Shown here: positions 20,161-31,727 of the stretch, piece by piece
Layout: every line of letters starts with the position of its first letter
How positions within the stretch are numbered: the first letter of the stretch is position 1
From: Pilatotrama ljubarskyi
Taxonomy: Eukaryota > Basidiomycota > Agaricomycetes > Polyporales > Polyporaceae
Assembly (NCBI GenBank): GCA_022385805.1
Contig: MU277698.1
Location: 1 to 64,000 of the forward strand
DNA length: 64,000 nt
Direction: 5' to 3'
Made by a program: the position numbers and the translations under genes
The notes under the pieces: model-generated
Database searches by the model: none
What the model was told of the DNA's origin: nothing
The model's input: only the letters and a program-made list of their open reading frames with translations

Positions 20161-23031
20161 CTATTCATTGGCTTGCGGGGAAGAGCCGTGGATTGGGTTG
20201 TCTGGGGAGTCTTGAAGGCCTCGAGACCGCAGGATCTGAAGATGCGGGTCAGTGCAAGATATCGGCGGTTGAAAGATTCGTCGTCGTCGACTGGGTAGTC
20301 GTGTAAACGTTCTGCTGTAATCGTGTAAACGTTCTGCTGTAATCGCTGAGTCAACCAGGCGGGCAAAGTGAGAAAAACGGTATTTCTCCTGGCATTTGGG
20401 GTAGCGGAAGCGCGATGGATAAGACGGCCGTGCAGCAGAGTCCTGTAGAGAGGCGCTCGCACCATGGTCAACAGAGAGGGGGGCAGCGAGCGCGATCATG
20501 GCGCGGACGGCCCAGTGGTCTGTGGCGGGGATGAAGTCCTGGAGCGTCATACAGGTCGCTGAGTATATCCCGCGTCGGGAGATCGCTACACGATCGATGA
20601 CCGAGAGTCCTAGGCCACTGGACGACTTGCATGTGAACGCGTAGCGCGCGGCAGAGTCTCCTTGTGAGGCCCAGACATCTATGCCATTGGAGGTGCGGAG
20701 GAATTCTGAATATGCGAGACGACTAGCAGAGTGATGCGTGCGACCGAGACTTCCGGAAGAGAGCATAGTCGTATTGCAATCACCGATGATGGACCAAGAG
20801 TGGGGTGCGGCGCAGCAGAGCCCAGCCACGTACTGCCAGAACTCTTGTGTTGCTGCGCCTTCCGCACCCGGATCCCACGGGGCGTATAGGCCCAGGAAAC
20901 GGTGGATGTAGCCGCGCCCGTTCGTGGTACTGATGACGATGTCGAGTGCGATCAAGCGCCCGCAGAAGCGTGGGTCCGTGTCCAGCTGCTGAGCATGTAA
21001 TGTGGGCTTGACCCCAACTATGACTCCCCATTTGCCGCCTCGTCCTCGGTCGAGCTTAAGCCCTGGTGATTCATATTTGTGGTACCCGGGGGTATGAATT
21101 CTATCACTCATGGGATGCGGCGACTTGGTCTCGTTGAGCACCCAAATGTGCGGCTGATGAGATGCAATGAGGGCAGAGATAGCCCCTTGTTTGGCAGCAT
21201 TCGCGAGACCGTTACAATTCAAAGTAAGAGCGGATAGCGTGTTTGCCGCAGAAGCAGAAGCACAGGAGAAGAAGGAACAGAAATACAGTAGGAAAAGGAA
21301 GGCGAGGACGAGGGGAGCTTTACGTGATGGATCGGGGCGGGAGACAGACACAGCGCAGACGTGAGGGGGTTTAGGCTGAGGGATCGAATGTACAACGGAA
21401 ACGTGTACTGCTGGCGCTGGCGCTGAACGGACCGAATGCCACCGATGCTTAGTTCTAGGCCCGGGAGGCAAACGGTGTTCAGGGTCAGCGCAGCGAGTAC
21501 GGTGAGGAGGAGGACTTACAGGTGCAGTGTCCATGTTGAGTTCGCGTGGGCTTGCGGTCTCCGGAAAGCCGCTAGCCTCCACAGGCGGTACGGCGGGCGC
21601 CGGCACAGGAGAGGGAGTCGGCGGCGGAAGGGTGGGCTCCCCAGGAGTGGGAGAGCGAGGCCCGAGGATGGACATCCGCTTCCATAGCTCCATGACCTGC
21701 CGACGTCGGTCATTGAGTTGTTCTTCGCACTCGCGCATGCGTCGTAGACTGTGTTGACACATCTCTTCAGGGACCTGCTCGCTGAGTACGAGGATGAGTT
21801 GACATTGGTCGTGCTCGCGACGGAGGTCAGCGATGGAGAACTCGAGCTGATTTGCTTGCATGTCGAGGGCGTGTTGAGCCGCCAGGTTTGTCATCACGGC
21901 GAGGGAGTGGTCAAGACGTGCGCTCATAGCTGTGATGGCGTCGTTAGTGAGGGCGAGCGTGGAGTATAAAGTTCGGATTTGTTCGAGGCCTTGCTGACGG
22001 ACCGCGTCCAGCTCATGTCGCAGCTGCTGCAGCTCCAGCGAGGAGCGCTCGCGGTCCGTGGCTCCTTGACGAAGGAACAGCCCGGAGCTGTTGAGGCAGT
22101 AGAGCAGGCCTGGTTGGGGCGGGGAACTGATGTGACGACCGAGGATGTGCCGACTGAGGAAGGCCTCAAGCACGGGGCCGCTGTCGGTGACCTTCAGCGT
22201 GCTGTCCCAGTCGTGGAGGACCGCAGTGTAGACGTCGCCTCCCAGCTCTATGCAGCTGTGAACGAGAGGGTCAACGGCGTCATCACGTCAGCAGAGTTGG
22301 TGTATGAACTGGTCTAGCGTCGTCTTTGCGGACTGCCAGTCGCGGCAGCCAAGAATGGCGATTTGGTAGCCGTAGGAGGGGATGATGAAGCGGGGACGGG
22401 TGGGGTAGTAGGTGCAACCGCCAATGACGGGCAGGGAGTGGAAGATTGCGTCGACGTGCGCGGGATCGAGGAAGTCGTAGATTATGCGCCACGTACCGCT
22501 GGCCCGCGAGGTGAAGGTCATTAGGGTGCAGTATTTCCTCTTCTCCAGCCATTTGTCGATCTTGGGTCTGACCTCTTGTGCCTGCGCCTGGCTGTCCATC
22601 GCGAAGGTGAGCCGCCTCGTCTTGTCCAGCCCGGCATGCGTTCTCCACTGAGCGCGAATGTCTGGGTAGGTCTCGATCAGGCTCTTGCGGACGCCCTGAA
22701 GGAGGTCAGCCCAAGGGTGGGGAACAAGAGCCTGGTCGAAGGACAAGTAGGCGTAGTCTAGTGCGTGTCAGGAGTCGGCCTGCCAGACAACGAGAGCGCG
22801 AAGGACGTTCTGGGCTTCGGTAGAGAGCCCGGGTCGTGCCTTCGTCTCCTCGATGAGCCTGCGGAGGTGCTCTGAGGCGGACAGGGGTGTGGTGCGGTTG
22901 AGGCCGTAGACCGTTAACTCGATGCCTTCGTAGGCCGTGGATGGCACGTCCTCTTCTTCAGCGGGCGAGGGCGGGCGTTCAAGGTCAAAAAGGAGAGGTT
23001 GAGGGGGAGGAGGTGGTAGGGATAGGGGCAT
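20161..23031 (-). pseudogene. LINE ORF1-like region and AP endonuclease in one frame
   Basis: One frame runs from ATG 23031 to 20161, interrupted by TGA at 22768-22770 and 22288-22290. The N-terminal part has no recognised domain; it is followed by a predicted coiled coil (about 22130-21850) and a hydrophobic stretch (LVLAFLFLLYFCSFF). The endonuclease shows the LNETK Glu, GDCNT, IDRVA and TDH motifs of an APE-type nuclease. A 22-bp tandem duplication at 20301-20344 shifts the frame just after the endonuclease, so RT is no longer in phase. Confidence 0.75.
20301..20344. repeat. 22-bp tandem duplication in the LINE
   Basis: Two exact adjacent copies of GTGTAAACGTTCTGCTGTAA plus TC. Length 22 is not a multiple of three, so it breaks the LINE reading frame. 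Confidence 0.9.
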
Positions 23032-23173
23032 GGAAGAAATTTTGAGGAGCGAGTACGACGAGGGCTAGGGTAGAATAGCAGTGTGTAGGGTAGGAGCTCA
23101 GGGCGTAAAATTAAGCGTGTATAGCTTGCGAATAATAGGGAGTAACTTAGGATATGGGGGGAGGAGGAAGGGG

Positions 23174-23198
23174 AGGTGGTGGTGGTGGTGGTGGTGGC
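23174..23198. repeat. GGT trinucleotide microsatellite
   Basis: About eight GGT units just upstream of the LINE 5' end. Confidence 0.85.
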
Positions 23199-23289
23199 TA
23201 TGGGCTGTGCCAGCCCAGGTTGGGCGCCTATTTGGGTGCAGCAGGGAGACGGCTCCGCGCCCAGGCCGTTACTCCATGATATAGGATGT

Positions 23290-23720
23290 ACTATATACTG
23301 TCAGAAAGCTGTTTTCGAGGAGAATCTAATGGTACTGGTAGTGTGCTTATACGATAAGAACTACATATGATTCATGATTTACTCGCTCTTATTGTTTTTT
23401 TTGGTGGTAAGTTGGCTCCTTCCACAACTTGTGCATAACAAAACATGACATATCATATATCATTTTGAAGCTGCTTTCGAGCTGAATATAATGGCAGTAA
23501 ATGCACACTCATACAGTCAGATCTGCAGGTACAACGCAACCTTCATTTGCTATTGGAAAGTCATTCATTGGTGGATTGACCCTTCTTTCATGCCTTGCCT
23601 GGCAAAATATGATATATCATATAGCAATAGATATCAATAAAACACTGCTTTTGAGCTGAATCTGATGGTAATGAGTGTGCACTTACACAGTAAGAGTTGT
23701 ATCTACAATCTGCACTCTAT
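23290..23720. repeat. ~170-bp satellite, inverted block
   Basis: Three units, cores at about 23306, 23473 and 23643 (TATATCATTTTGAAGCTGCT followed by TTCGAGCTGAATATAATGG), spaced 167-170 bp. Their reverse complement resembles the cores at 200-235 and 15690-16060. Confidence 0.6.
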
Positions 23721-24470
23721 AGGGTGCTTGATGGGTAAGAACTGCATCAATGATCTGCATTATACCTGTTGCATAGTGCTACAGCAGGTGGTGCACTTAG
23801 AGTTTGTGTATCACCAGTAGTAGTAAGTTGCAACTAAGTAACCTTCTTTTCCATTATTAGATCAACACAAGATCTATGGCTCAGCAATATTCTGCGTGTT
23901 GTTGTCTAAATATCACATGAACAAATGCAATACACTTGTTCTTTACCTCAGTGTGAACTCACATTCAGCTTTGTTTCATCTATATTTTCGGTCAGATTGC
24001 ACTTGTATCATCACTATATTCCCATCTTCAGCTTCCTATCTCTGCTAGTCAGGGATATACTTATTGTTGAGACACTACACTAACACTCAGATTTGGAATG
24101 TGTGCTGCATTGTGTGCCCAGCCTGCTAGCCAGAGAGCCAGGGTTACATAGGTGCCCAAGCAATGTGTTACAAAATGTGTTGAAGTGAGTAAGCACCATG
24201 AGCTAGGTGGTCTAAAATTCTAACCCTAAAATTTCTAATGAAAACAATCCCTAACCCCAGTGTTTTTAGTGTTGGTGGCAGTGAAACATGCTTACTTTCA
24301 CATTTCAGAATTCCAATTTCTATGTTCCCACAGGGTCTTGTAGAATTAGCCGAGGCGCGGAAGCTCGCTGCATAATAAATGATTTCTTTGTACCTTATCA
24401 ATCATAAAAAGCGAAAAATAGGCAGGAGGTCGGGAGTGTAATAAGGGACATAACACAGGGAATTCGAGCC
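23721..24470. other. AT-rich intergenic sequence
   Basis: No gene, repeat boundary or RNA gene that I can support. Confidence 0.4.
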
Positions 24471-25654
24471 TGTTACATACCATGCTCAAACTCAAAGTCC
24501 GCACATGTACTCCACCATACTCTGCCATACTCCGCACTCCGCCCACCCTGATCACATTACAATTCCTCAATTGAACCATTACCCCATGTTCGTTCTCGTA
24601 ACAATAAGGTTATTGTCTTTGCATATTACTTTCGTACTCCGCACTTACTCCTTCCTATTCCGTACTCCTTATTGTGTACAGAAACAATAAGCTCTACTTC
24701 TATTTATACCACTCTGAAATGTAGTAGATACTTAGTTCAGATATCTGACTTGACCTCTGTCAGTATCTCATCTTGTTACCTTTCGTCCCATCTCCGTTCC
24801 TCCCGATCCTCCCTTCCAAAGATCTTGTTGGTACTCTGCACTCCAAAGTCTGGTACCAATTTCAGACCCATCCCCGAGTCAACTCCTATCCTAAATTGAG
24901 GACACTTGTTGTGAACCTGTGCATTGCCAATAGCTGTTAGGGACGTGCTGGCGTTAAGTCTGGAGTTGGGGGTGCGGACTTCGGAGTTGAGAACATCCGG
25001 ACGGAGGCACAGCAAGGGTGAGGACTTCCGCGAAGCTATTAGCAACACGCCTGAGAACCTTCTGGGATGTCCTCGATTTCAGACTAGAGGATGGAGGTGG
25101 AGTACATCTGGAGTTGGAGCAGAGTACGTCCCAGAGTTGGAGCGGACTTGGAGACAAGGAGCGGAATTGAGGACAAGACACAAGTTGATTGCAGGATCAT
25201 GGCGATGACAAGAAGTGCAACAAGTATCCGAACTGAGTAGCTATGACATACCAGCTCGGTATATATAGAAGTAAGCCTTATTGTGAACGCAAACAATAAG
25301 GAGAAGGATGGAAGAGGGGTTCCGGGATGAAGACAATAAGGCTATTGTGAAGGAATCGCGCAATCTGAGACATAGGACTGAACTTCGGAGAAAATGCGGA
25401 GTTGTAGTCCAGAAATGCGGAGTAAAACTCTGGAAAAGCGGAGTACAAGTATGGGGAGAATGTAGTGAAGTCAGAATGGGGAAATGTGTCCGGAGTTAGG
25501 TCCGGAAAATGCGGAGTTAAACCGGAGAAGAAGGTGGGTGCACAGGATGTAACAATAGCCTTGCAGGAGTCCTTCTCCATGTGTACTCCAATCTCCGGAC
25601 CACCTTCGACTCTGTACTCCACACTCTGGAGTTCCGTAGTCTGCGGTCTTAACA
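24471..25654 (+). mobile_element. Solo LTR (family L2) split by another solo LTR
   Basis: Starts TGTTACATAC and ends GTCTTAACA; internal TATA-like CTATTTATAC near 24699. The same sequence occurs inverted at 42723-46808. A second LTR (24935-25554) has inserted into it. No target duplication is clear for L2 itself. Confidence 0.65.
24935..25554 (-). mobile_element. Solo LTR (family L1) nested in L2
   Basis: 620 bp, TGTTAGGGAC...GGATGTAACA on the plus strand, with a perfect 5-bp target duplication ATAGC on both sides (24930-24934, 25555-25559). Its TATA (CTATATATAC in sense) places the sense strand as minus. Another copy is at 44304-44944. Confidence 0.9.
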
Positions 25655-25706
25655 ATTAGCAAGAAAGAATATGCCAGAAGCTTTCAGAAGCAACCAGTAT
25701 CTGCTG

Positions 25707-25719
25707 GAACGTTCCAGAA
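25707..25719. promoter_or_regulatory. Heat-shock element, three units
   Basis: GAA-CG-TTC-CA-GAA: three perfectly phased nGAAn units, the consensus for heat-shock factor trimer binding. Confidence 0.5.
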
Positions 25720-25914
25720 AAGGGGCTGAAAAAGGTTCATCTGTGCAGAGAAAGTCCCAGAATACCTCAAACAGATCACTGCCACACCTCTAATCAGCCA
25801 GAAACATCTGGAAGACGGTAGAACTTTCTAGTAGAACCAGTTATAGGACACCCATATTTATTAGCACAAGACCAGTTGACAGGTACCAGGAAGATCCCTG
25901 CACATGCTGGGAAT

Positions 25915-25932
25915 TTCTGGAAGGTTCCAGAA
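25915..25932. promoter_or_regulatory. Heat-shock element, four units
   Basis: TTC-TG-GAA-GG-TTC-CA-GAA, four perfectly phased alternating units. A two-unit site (GAACTTTC) lies at 25821-25828. A TATAAA is 170 bp downstream at 26103-26108. Confidence 0.55.
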
Positions 25933-26102
25933 CCAATGCATGAGAGATTGTGACTTGTGGGCAGTGATGAGTAAGGGCATTTCAAATTGAAGGGAGGATT
26001 AGTAAGAAAAGAAGACTATGGAAGGCTGTAGAATAGCCCAGGACTAAGATTGGTCAGCAGCTGACTCATGTAAATACTCATTCCCACAGCCTGAGCAAAG
26101 GG

Positions 26103-26108
26103 TATAAA
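26103..26108 (+). promoter_or_regulatory. TATA box downstream of the heat-shock elements
   Basis: GGGTATAAATGCC. No convincing coding region follows; the ATG that overlaps the TATA begins a low-complexity 88-codon frame that I do not call. This promoter-like block may be the U3 of an unrecognised LTR. Confidence 0.4.
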
Positions 26109-26318
26109 TGCCAGCTCAAGGTATAGAATCTATAAGTTACCATTTCTTGAGTAGTCTCCCAAAGCTCAGCCAAGCTTCAGCTCAGCAGCAAGCACAGCCA
26201 GCATTAGTATCAGCACCAGCACCAGCATCAGCAAGTAACAGCCAGCAGCTTAATCAGATTAGTTGGGGTCCACCTGGGACTTCACGACAACTACTGATCT
26301 ATGGACATGCACAAAATG

Positions 26319-27033
26319 GTCTCGTGCCCAGACGTAGGATGATACAGCCGCACCCCACCACCGCGCTCATTTGACATCTGCGGCAGTTTGGTAGAGGCCT
26401 CCTACCTCCCCCCTTAGCACCCATGAAGCCTCAGCAAGCAGTAATGCGAGCGACCAAGCGAACGGGTGCCTGAGCCTTGAGAGCATGGCTGCGGGGCTCA
26501 AAGATGTTTGACAGCTTGCAGGTGGCCTTCAGGATATAGAACCATACCTACGTATACGGAATGCGCTCAGAGTGCAGTCCGTCATAGCGGCTGTCACTGC
26601 GTGCGGTAGCTAAGGCTGCTAAGCTGCAAGTGCAAATTGGGAGCTCCAGTGTGCCGTCACTGGCCGCAAACTCTGTGTGGACAGCTCAAAGGAATTGCAT
26701 GGGATAGACAGCTTTCACCATAAAGTACCGACAGTGATGAGGTATCTGAACTATACGTCCCTTCATTTTCCACTGTACTCGAGGGTTACTTCACACCCAA
26801 ACACCGTGAACGCGACACTTGCTCTCAATTACTACTGCCAGGCAGAGCAAGAGGGATTCAGACAAACATATTTGGGAGGTGTCGGATCAGCAAACTCGGG
26901 GTGACTCCGTGATATGCGAAGTCCCCCTGGGCACCAAGGGGAGAGGTAGGAGGCCTCTACCAAACTGCCCCAGATGTCAGATGAGCGTGGTGGTGGGGTG
27001 CAGCTGTATGATCCTACGTCTGGGCACGAGACC
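26319..27033. mobile_element. Foldback-like element with ~106-bp inverted arms
   Basis: Arms 26319-26424 and 26928-27033 are inverted copies with scattered mismatches, separated by about 500 bp of non-coding sequence. No transposase and no clear target duplication. Confidence 0.6.
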
Positions 27034-27399
27034 AGCACAAACAGACTTACACGTACATGCACAAGACAGTAAGGAAGAAACAGCATGAACCTAGCAGTAT
27101 AGGGGAAACTCTGCCCAAATTGCCAAGACCCAGCAAGACGTAGGATATAACAGATCAAGCTCATTCTTTGTTAACTCTCCACCATACCTGAGTGTTTCAT
27201 TCTCATGCTCAGTCTGCTTTAGCTTAGGTCAAGAACTTGGCAAAGCCTCTGTTGGAGAATAGGAAAACCTGCAAGCTTTGCGGCAAATATTCAGAAAATT
27301 ATCTCATTCACCCCTTGTCATCACCTTCATATTTAGGAGATTTGTGGAGTAGGATTGACATGTCCCCATACTTTCTACCTAATTCTGGATTTTGTATGA
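27034..27399. other. Unassigned spacer
   Basis: Nothing supportable seen. Confidence 0.3.
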
Positions 27400-27545
27400 C
27401 ATTGTTCTCTTGTCAATAAGACTATTGCCTTTACACCTTACTTTCATACACTGCTCTTACTCCTTTCTATTCCGCTTTTGTTATTGTGTACAAAAATTAT
27501 GTGAAGCGCCTTGTCTATTTATACTGCTCTGGAATGTAGTAGAAA
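27400..27545 (+). repeat. Fragment of the L2 LTR family
   Basis: Matches the TATA-containing part of L2 (24600-24735): AATAAG, CTTACTTTC, CTTACTCCTT, TATTTATAC and GAATGTAGTAGA in order. Confidence 0.6.
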
Positions 27546-27745
27546 TATGAGATACTCACAAGACACTAATAAGGTCCATACCAAAAATTCAGACAATGGT
27601 CTGGTGGGTAAGACATCTGTCTTGACCAGTAAGACATATTCCTTCCAGGCCAAGGCACATACAAAGACCAAGTCAGTAGTAAGACCCTTTGGAGACAAAT
27701 CTGCAAGACACAGACAGGCCAGGCACCTGCATATTTTGCTGATGT
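27546..27745 (+). repeat. 200-bp dispersed repeat, copy 1
   Basis: Direct copy of 47282-47482, beginning ATGAGATACTCACAAGA and containing GGTAAGACATCTGTCTTGAC. Non-coding. Its function is unknown. Confidence 0.75.
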
Positions 27746-27812
27746 GATCCAGAGCAGGAGCCGGAGCTAGTAGGAGAAGGTGCCACAGAGTCCAGAGGAG
27801 GCAGAGCCATTA

Positions 27813-28239
27813 TTACGGTTTGCATAGAAGTTGTCACGTGACACTTTGCCTCTCCAGACCACATTCTGAATGTTAAAAAATCATTGCAGCTTACAGAGCT
27901 CATGAAAATGAACACTTCCTTTTTCTATGGAGAAATAAAGTTATATGCTATTCTTTGTGCACAGTTTGGATGGACAGTGAGCCTGAGATGCTCCAGATCG
28001 GAAAGTGAGCCCAGCTCATTGTAGCTGAGGCTGATATAACCATAGTATGGCATTTCACACGCTTTCTGGTCATTTCTCCACTCATTTTATATATATCTCA
28101 GGACAGACAGATGTTATAAACTGACTGAAAGGAAGGTTAAGATTTCTGAAGGATTCTGTATTGAGCTACCGATTTTTTGAGGAGGGAGGCCACAGGCAAT
28201 GCCATTGGAGTCACGTGACAATTATTCTGCAAATGGTAA
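27813..28239. mobile_element. MITE family A, copy 1
   Basis: 427 bp, TA on both sides (27811-27812, 28240-28241), imperfect ~31-bp inverted ends (TTACGGTTTGCATAGAAG... and TTACCATTTGCAGAATAA... read inward), both with an inner TGTCACGTGAC. Copies at 30959-31386 and 42257-42684. No coding capacity. Confidence 0.85.
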
Positions 28240-28591
28240 TAACTCAGGTGGAATCTTGATACATGAAAGTGCCACATCAAATTCTGGAGACATTCAGAAG
28301 TCAGCATCACCAAAGAGAGCTGCCGATGCCAAGTTCACGCTATCAGTGCCCAGAACATTCAAGCTGCCAGAAGAATTCAAGTCTGAGTTCAAGTCTGGGT
28401 CTTCAAGCATAGTCTTTAGCAGACCAAGTTCATAGTTCAATAGACAGAGGTCTGAGATGCAAGGAGGAACTGCAGCTGGCGTTGCTGGCTGACAGAAAGC
28501 TGGAAGCGAGGAGGGAGCAGAGGGTGATTCAGCACAGCCTGTTAGTGCCTGTGCGGACCCTTCCGGTCCAGCACCTTGCAGAACCTGATTG
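28240..28591. other. Spacer before gypsy-2
   Basis: No gene called. A short stretch (LLADRKLEARREQR) in frame near 28475 may be a coding remnant. Confidence 0.3.
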
Positions 28592-29285
28592 TGTCCTGTC
28601 TTGTGCCATCAGAGGATGTGACCTCCACAGAAACTCCCACAGAAGTTCTGGACAGTACTTCCTCAGACGTCCATGTTGGAGCAAACAGAGCGGGCCAGGC
28701 CGTCAAGCAAGCTGGTGTGTTTGTGTGCTGGCACTCTGACCAATTATCTTTAGATTAGATCACATCTTTTGTATATGTACATAAAGCTGCCCAGATCGAG
28801 CACCCTGCGTGTTTGCGACGTGGGCTCCCTGCATTCCCGGAACTAGCACTTGTTTCAACAGTCCGCGCCTTCCTTACCTAGTATCCTTTGAGACCTTTTT
28901 CTTTTGACATTTCCTTGTCTTGCGTCACTAGGCCTCGGAGTTCCCAGAAGTCCAATGCCTATGATGTAAGTCCTTTCCTTATTTGTCAGATTATTTAGTA
29001 TAAATAGCACGCTTGTAGTAGCTTTTGCCTCAGTTTGGACACCTCATTACTTCCTCGTCACTCCCGCTACTTCCTCACTCTTACTCCTATACTTATCCTT
29101 GGCCAATCCATCCTCTTCCCTCTCCCTCCTTGTGACAGCACCCTCCTGTCTGTCAGAACTCCTTGAGGTCTCCTGGAACCTTGTCTGTATGCTTCAGCAA
29201 ATAGGAGACACTAGACAAGGCCGCTCAGGGCATTACTGATAGTTTCGCCAAAGTCCCCACCCCTGTGTTGTAGCCAAAACTCCTC
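28592..29285 (+). repeat. 5' LTR of gypsy-2
   Basis: Aligns with 41449-42150 apart from a 199-bp insertion in the latter: TGTCCTGTC start, TTTCTTTTGAC, CTATGATGTA, a TATA-like TATAAATAG near 29000, GTTTCGCC and CCACCCCTGTGT near the end. The right border is uncertain. Confidence 0.7.
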
Positions 29286-29319
29286 TGGACCTTCTTTGGA
29301 TCTTCCGCTCTTGCAGGCT

Positions 29320-30345
29320 ATGCTACTACTCACCCAGACACTCCAGTCTTGCCTGGATGCTTCGGCTGCATCCTCCGGAACTCCATCGTCCTCTTCCAAG
29401 CAAAACAACATCCTGGAGCCTGACAAGTTTGATGGGTGAGATCCCACCAAGTTATGCTTGTTTTTCATGTAGCTGGAGTTGGTCTTCAAGGCTTGCCCTA
29501 GGACGTTCGACACCGATGAGAAGAAAGTCACTTACACCATCTCTTACCTCAAGGGAATGGCCCTCACCTGGTTTGAATTGTACCTCCTAGAGCACAAGTT
29601 GGGTAATCCATCATAGTTCGGCTGAAAATGACCTCAAGAACCTCTGGATGGCAGACAACCAGCAGATTGCGAAGTGCATCACCCAGTTCAATTATCTTGC
29701 CATGCAAGTCCGTTGGGGGAAGGCTGCCCTCCCTTACCAGTTCTACAAGGGGCACCCAGCTAGGCTTAAGGATCAGATCTCCTAGGTTGGAAAGCCAGAC
29801 TCCCTGGAGGAGCTCCAGAACCTTGTGCAATCTCTGGACCACTGATACTGGGAGCACAAGATGGAGAAACCCTGGGAATCTTCTGGAATCCACTGGTCAT
29901 CTGGGACTTTTGTGAAGTCCGCCTCGGAGTCCAAGTCTGCCGCTCCATCCAAGTTGTCTTCTCCAGCTGGGAGCTCCTCAGCATCTTCTCCAGCTGGGAG
30001 CTCCTCAGCATCTTTCCCCGCCTCCTGGAACTCCTCGTCTTTGTCCAAGACTCCGCCTAAGCAAGCCTCCAAGCCCTACGCTGACAAGCTGGGCAAGGAT
30101 GGCAAGCTTATGCAGGAGGAGAAGCAGCATCGGTTTGCCAACAACCTTTGCTACTTCTGCAGAGGTCCCAGACATGTGTCCATGGCCTGCCCCAAGAAGT
30201 CATCTACGCCTGCTAGGGGCTGCCAGAGTTCCTCCAGCAGAGTCATATTCTCTGATCTCTCCCCCTTCGGACACCCAGTCGGGTCGCCAGGTCTCCCTGG
30301 TCAACATTGCTGCCTTTGTGTGGGTATGCCGGTTACCTGGGGCTG
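29320..30345 (+). pseudogene. gag: Gypsy-2 Gag remnant
   Basis: Begins at ATG 29320 (MLLLTQTLQSCLDAS); capsid-like text (EPDKFDG, ...TYTISYLKGMALTWFE) is broken by several stops and frame changes. A CCHC zinc knuckle CYFCRGPRHVSMACPKK lies at about 30149-30199 and binds nucleic acid in intact relatives. A 27-bp tandem duplication encodes two SSPAGSSSA units near 29960-30015. Confidence 0.75.
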
Positions 30346-30958
30346 AGAGTTACACTCTCAACCTGTCAGCAGTCTCGCTCGACTCCATTAAAGGCTGCAG
30401 CTCATCACTCGAGGAGGAAGTTCTGGACTTGTCCGGGATTCTGCCTGAGTATCATGAGTTCGCAGATGTCTTTAGCAAGATAAAGGCAGACATCCTCCCA
30501 GAACACTGGCCCTACAACCTCAGGATCAGCCTTGAGAAAGGCAAGGTTCTACCCCTCAACCCAATCTACTCGCTGTCCCAGGTGGAATTGGATACCTTGT
30601 GTGAGTACATTGAGGAAAACCTCTGTTCAGAATTCATCCAGCTGTCCAACTTACCATGTGGAGCTCCTGTCCTCTTCATCAAGAAGAAGGACAGTTCCTC
30701 CTGGCTGTGTGTGTGAACTACCAGGGACTGAACAAGATCACCTGCAAGGACCACTTCCCGCTACTGCTCATCTCGGATCTCCTGAATACTTCCCAGAAGG
30801 CCATATCTACACCAAATTAATCTTTGCCATACCTACAACCTCGTCTGCATCGCCCCCAGTGACAAGTGGAAAACAACCTTCAGAATGTGGTACAGATCCT
30901 TTGGTTGGCTTGTGATGCCCTTCGGTGAACGCTCCAGTGGCCTTCTAGTGCTTTGTTA

Positions 30959-31386
30959 TTATCGTTTGTATAAAAGTTGTCACATGACACTTTGCCTCTC
31001 CAGACCGCATCCCGGATGTCAAAAAATCATTGCAGCTCATAGAGCTCATGAAAATGAACACTTTTATTTTCCATAGAGGAATAAAATTATATGCTATTTT
31101 TTGTGTGCAGTTTTGGATGGACATTGAGGCTGAGATGCTCCAGATCGGATATTGAGCCTGACTCATTGTAGCTGAGGCCGATATAACCATAGTATGCCAT
31201 TCAGCATGCTTTCTGGTCATTTCTTCACGCTTTTTATATATATCTCAAAGCAGAAAAATGCTATAAACTGACTGCAATAGAAATCAAGATTTCTGAAGGA
31301 CTCTGTACTGAGCTACCGATTTTTCTAGGAGGGAGGCCACAGGCGAAGCCAATTTGGTCATGTGACAACTATTCTGCAAATGGTAA
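30959..31386. mobile_element. MITE family A, copy 2, inside gypsy-2 RT
   Basis: 428 bp, TA on both sides (30957-30958, 31387-31388). Taking it and one TA out joins CTTTGT to AATGAAG in the RT reading, which restores a continuous FVNEVF-type peptide. This fixes the target as TA. Confidence 0.85.
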
Positions 31387-31727
31387 TAATGAAGTGTTTG
31401 CAGATCTCCTAGACATGTGCATTGTGGTGTACCTCAATGACATCCTCATCTACTCAGACTCCTTAGAGGAATACCGAGAACACGTCAAGGAAGTCCTGCA
31501 GAGGCTCTGGAAGTTCAAGATCTATGCTCGCGCAGATAAGTGTAATTTCCACGTGACCTCGATCAAGTACTTGAGCTACATCCACTCCTCACGTTCTGCC
31601 AGGCTTGCTGGTCAGAGTTTCTATTACAGTTCAACCTTGTCATCCGCTTCCACCCCAGAAAACTCAGAGCCAAACTGGATGTGCTCACTTGATGTTGGGA
31701 CATCTACCAAAAAAGGGGGGCAGTGAC

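Larger units (their letters stand above)
16280..23031 (-). mobile_element. Tad-like non-LTR retrotransposon (LINE), degenerate
   Basis: Minus-strand order: ORF1-like region, AP endonuclease, reverse transcriptase, RNase H, terminal Cys/His motif. The domain order and an A(M)DD active site fit the Tad/I-type LINEs of fungi. Many stops and frameshifts. I cannot see a clear poly(A) tail or target duplication, so the ends are approximate; the 3' end is placed where plausible element sequence fades near 16280. Confidence 0.75.

Noticed and set aside
26108..26374. 88-codon frame starting at MPAQGIES
   Set aside because: Its ATG overlaps a TATA box, it runs into a foldback arm and is low complexity.
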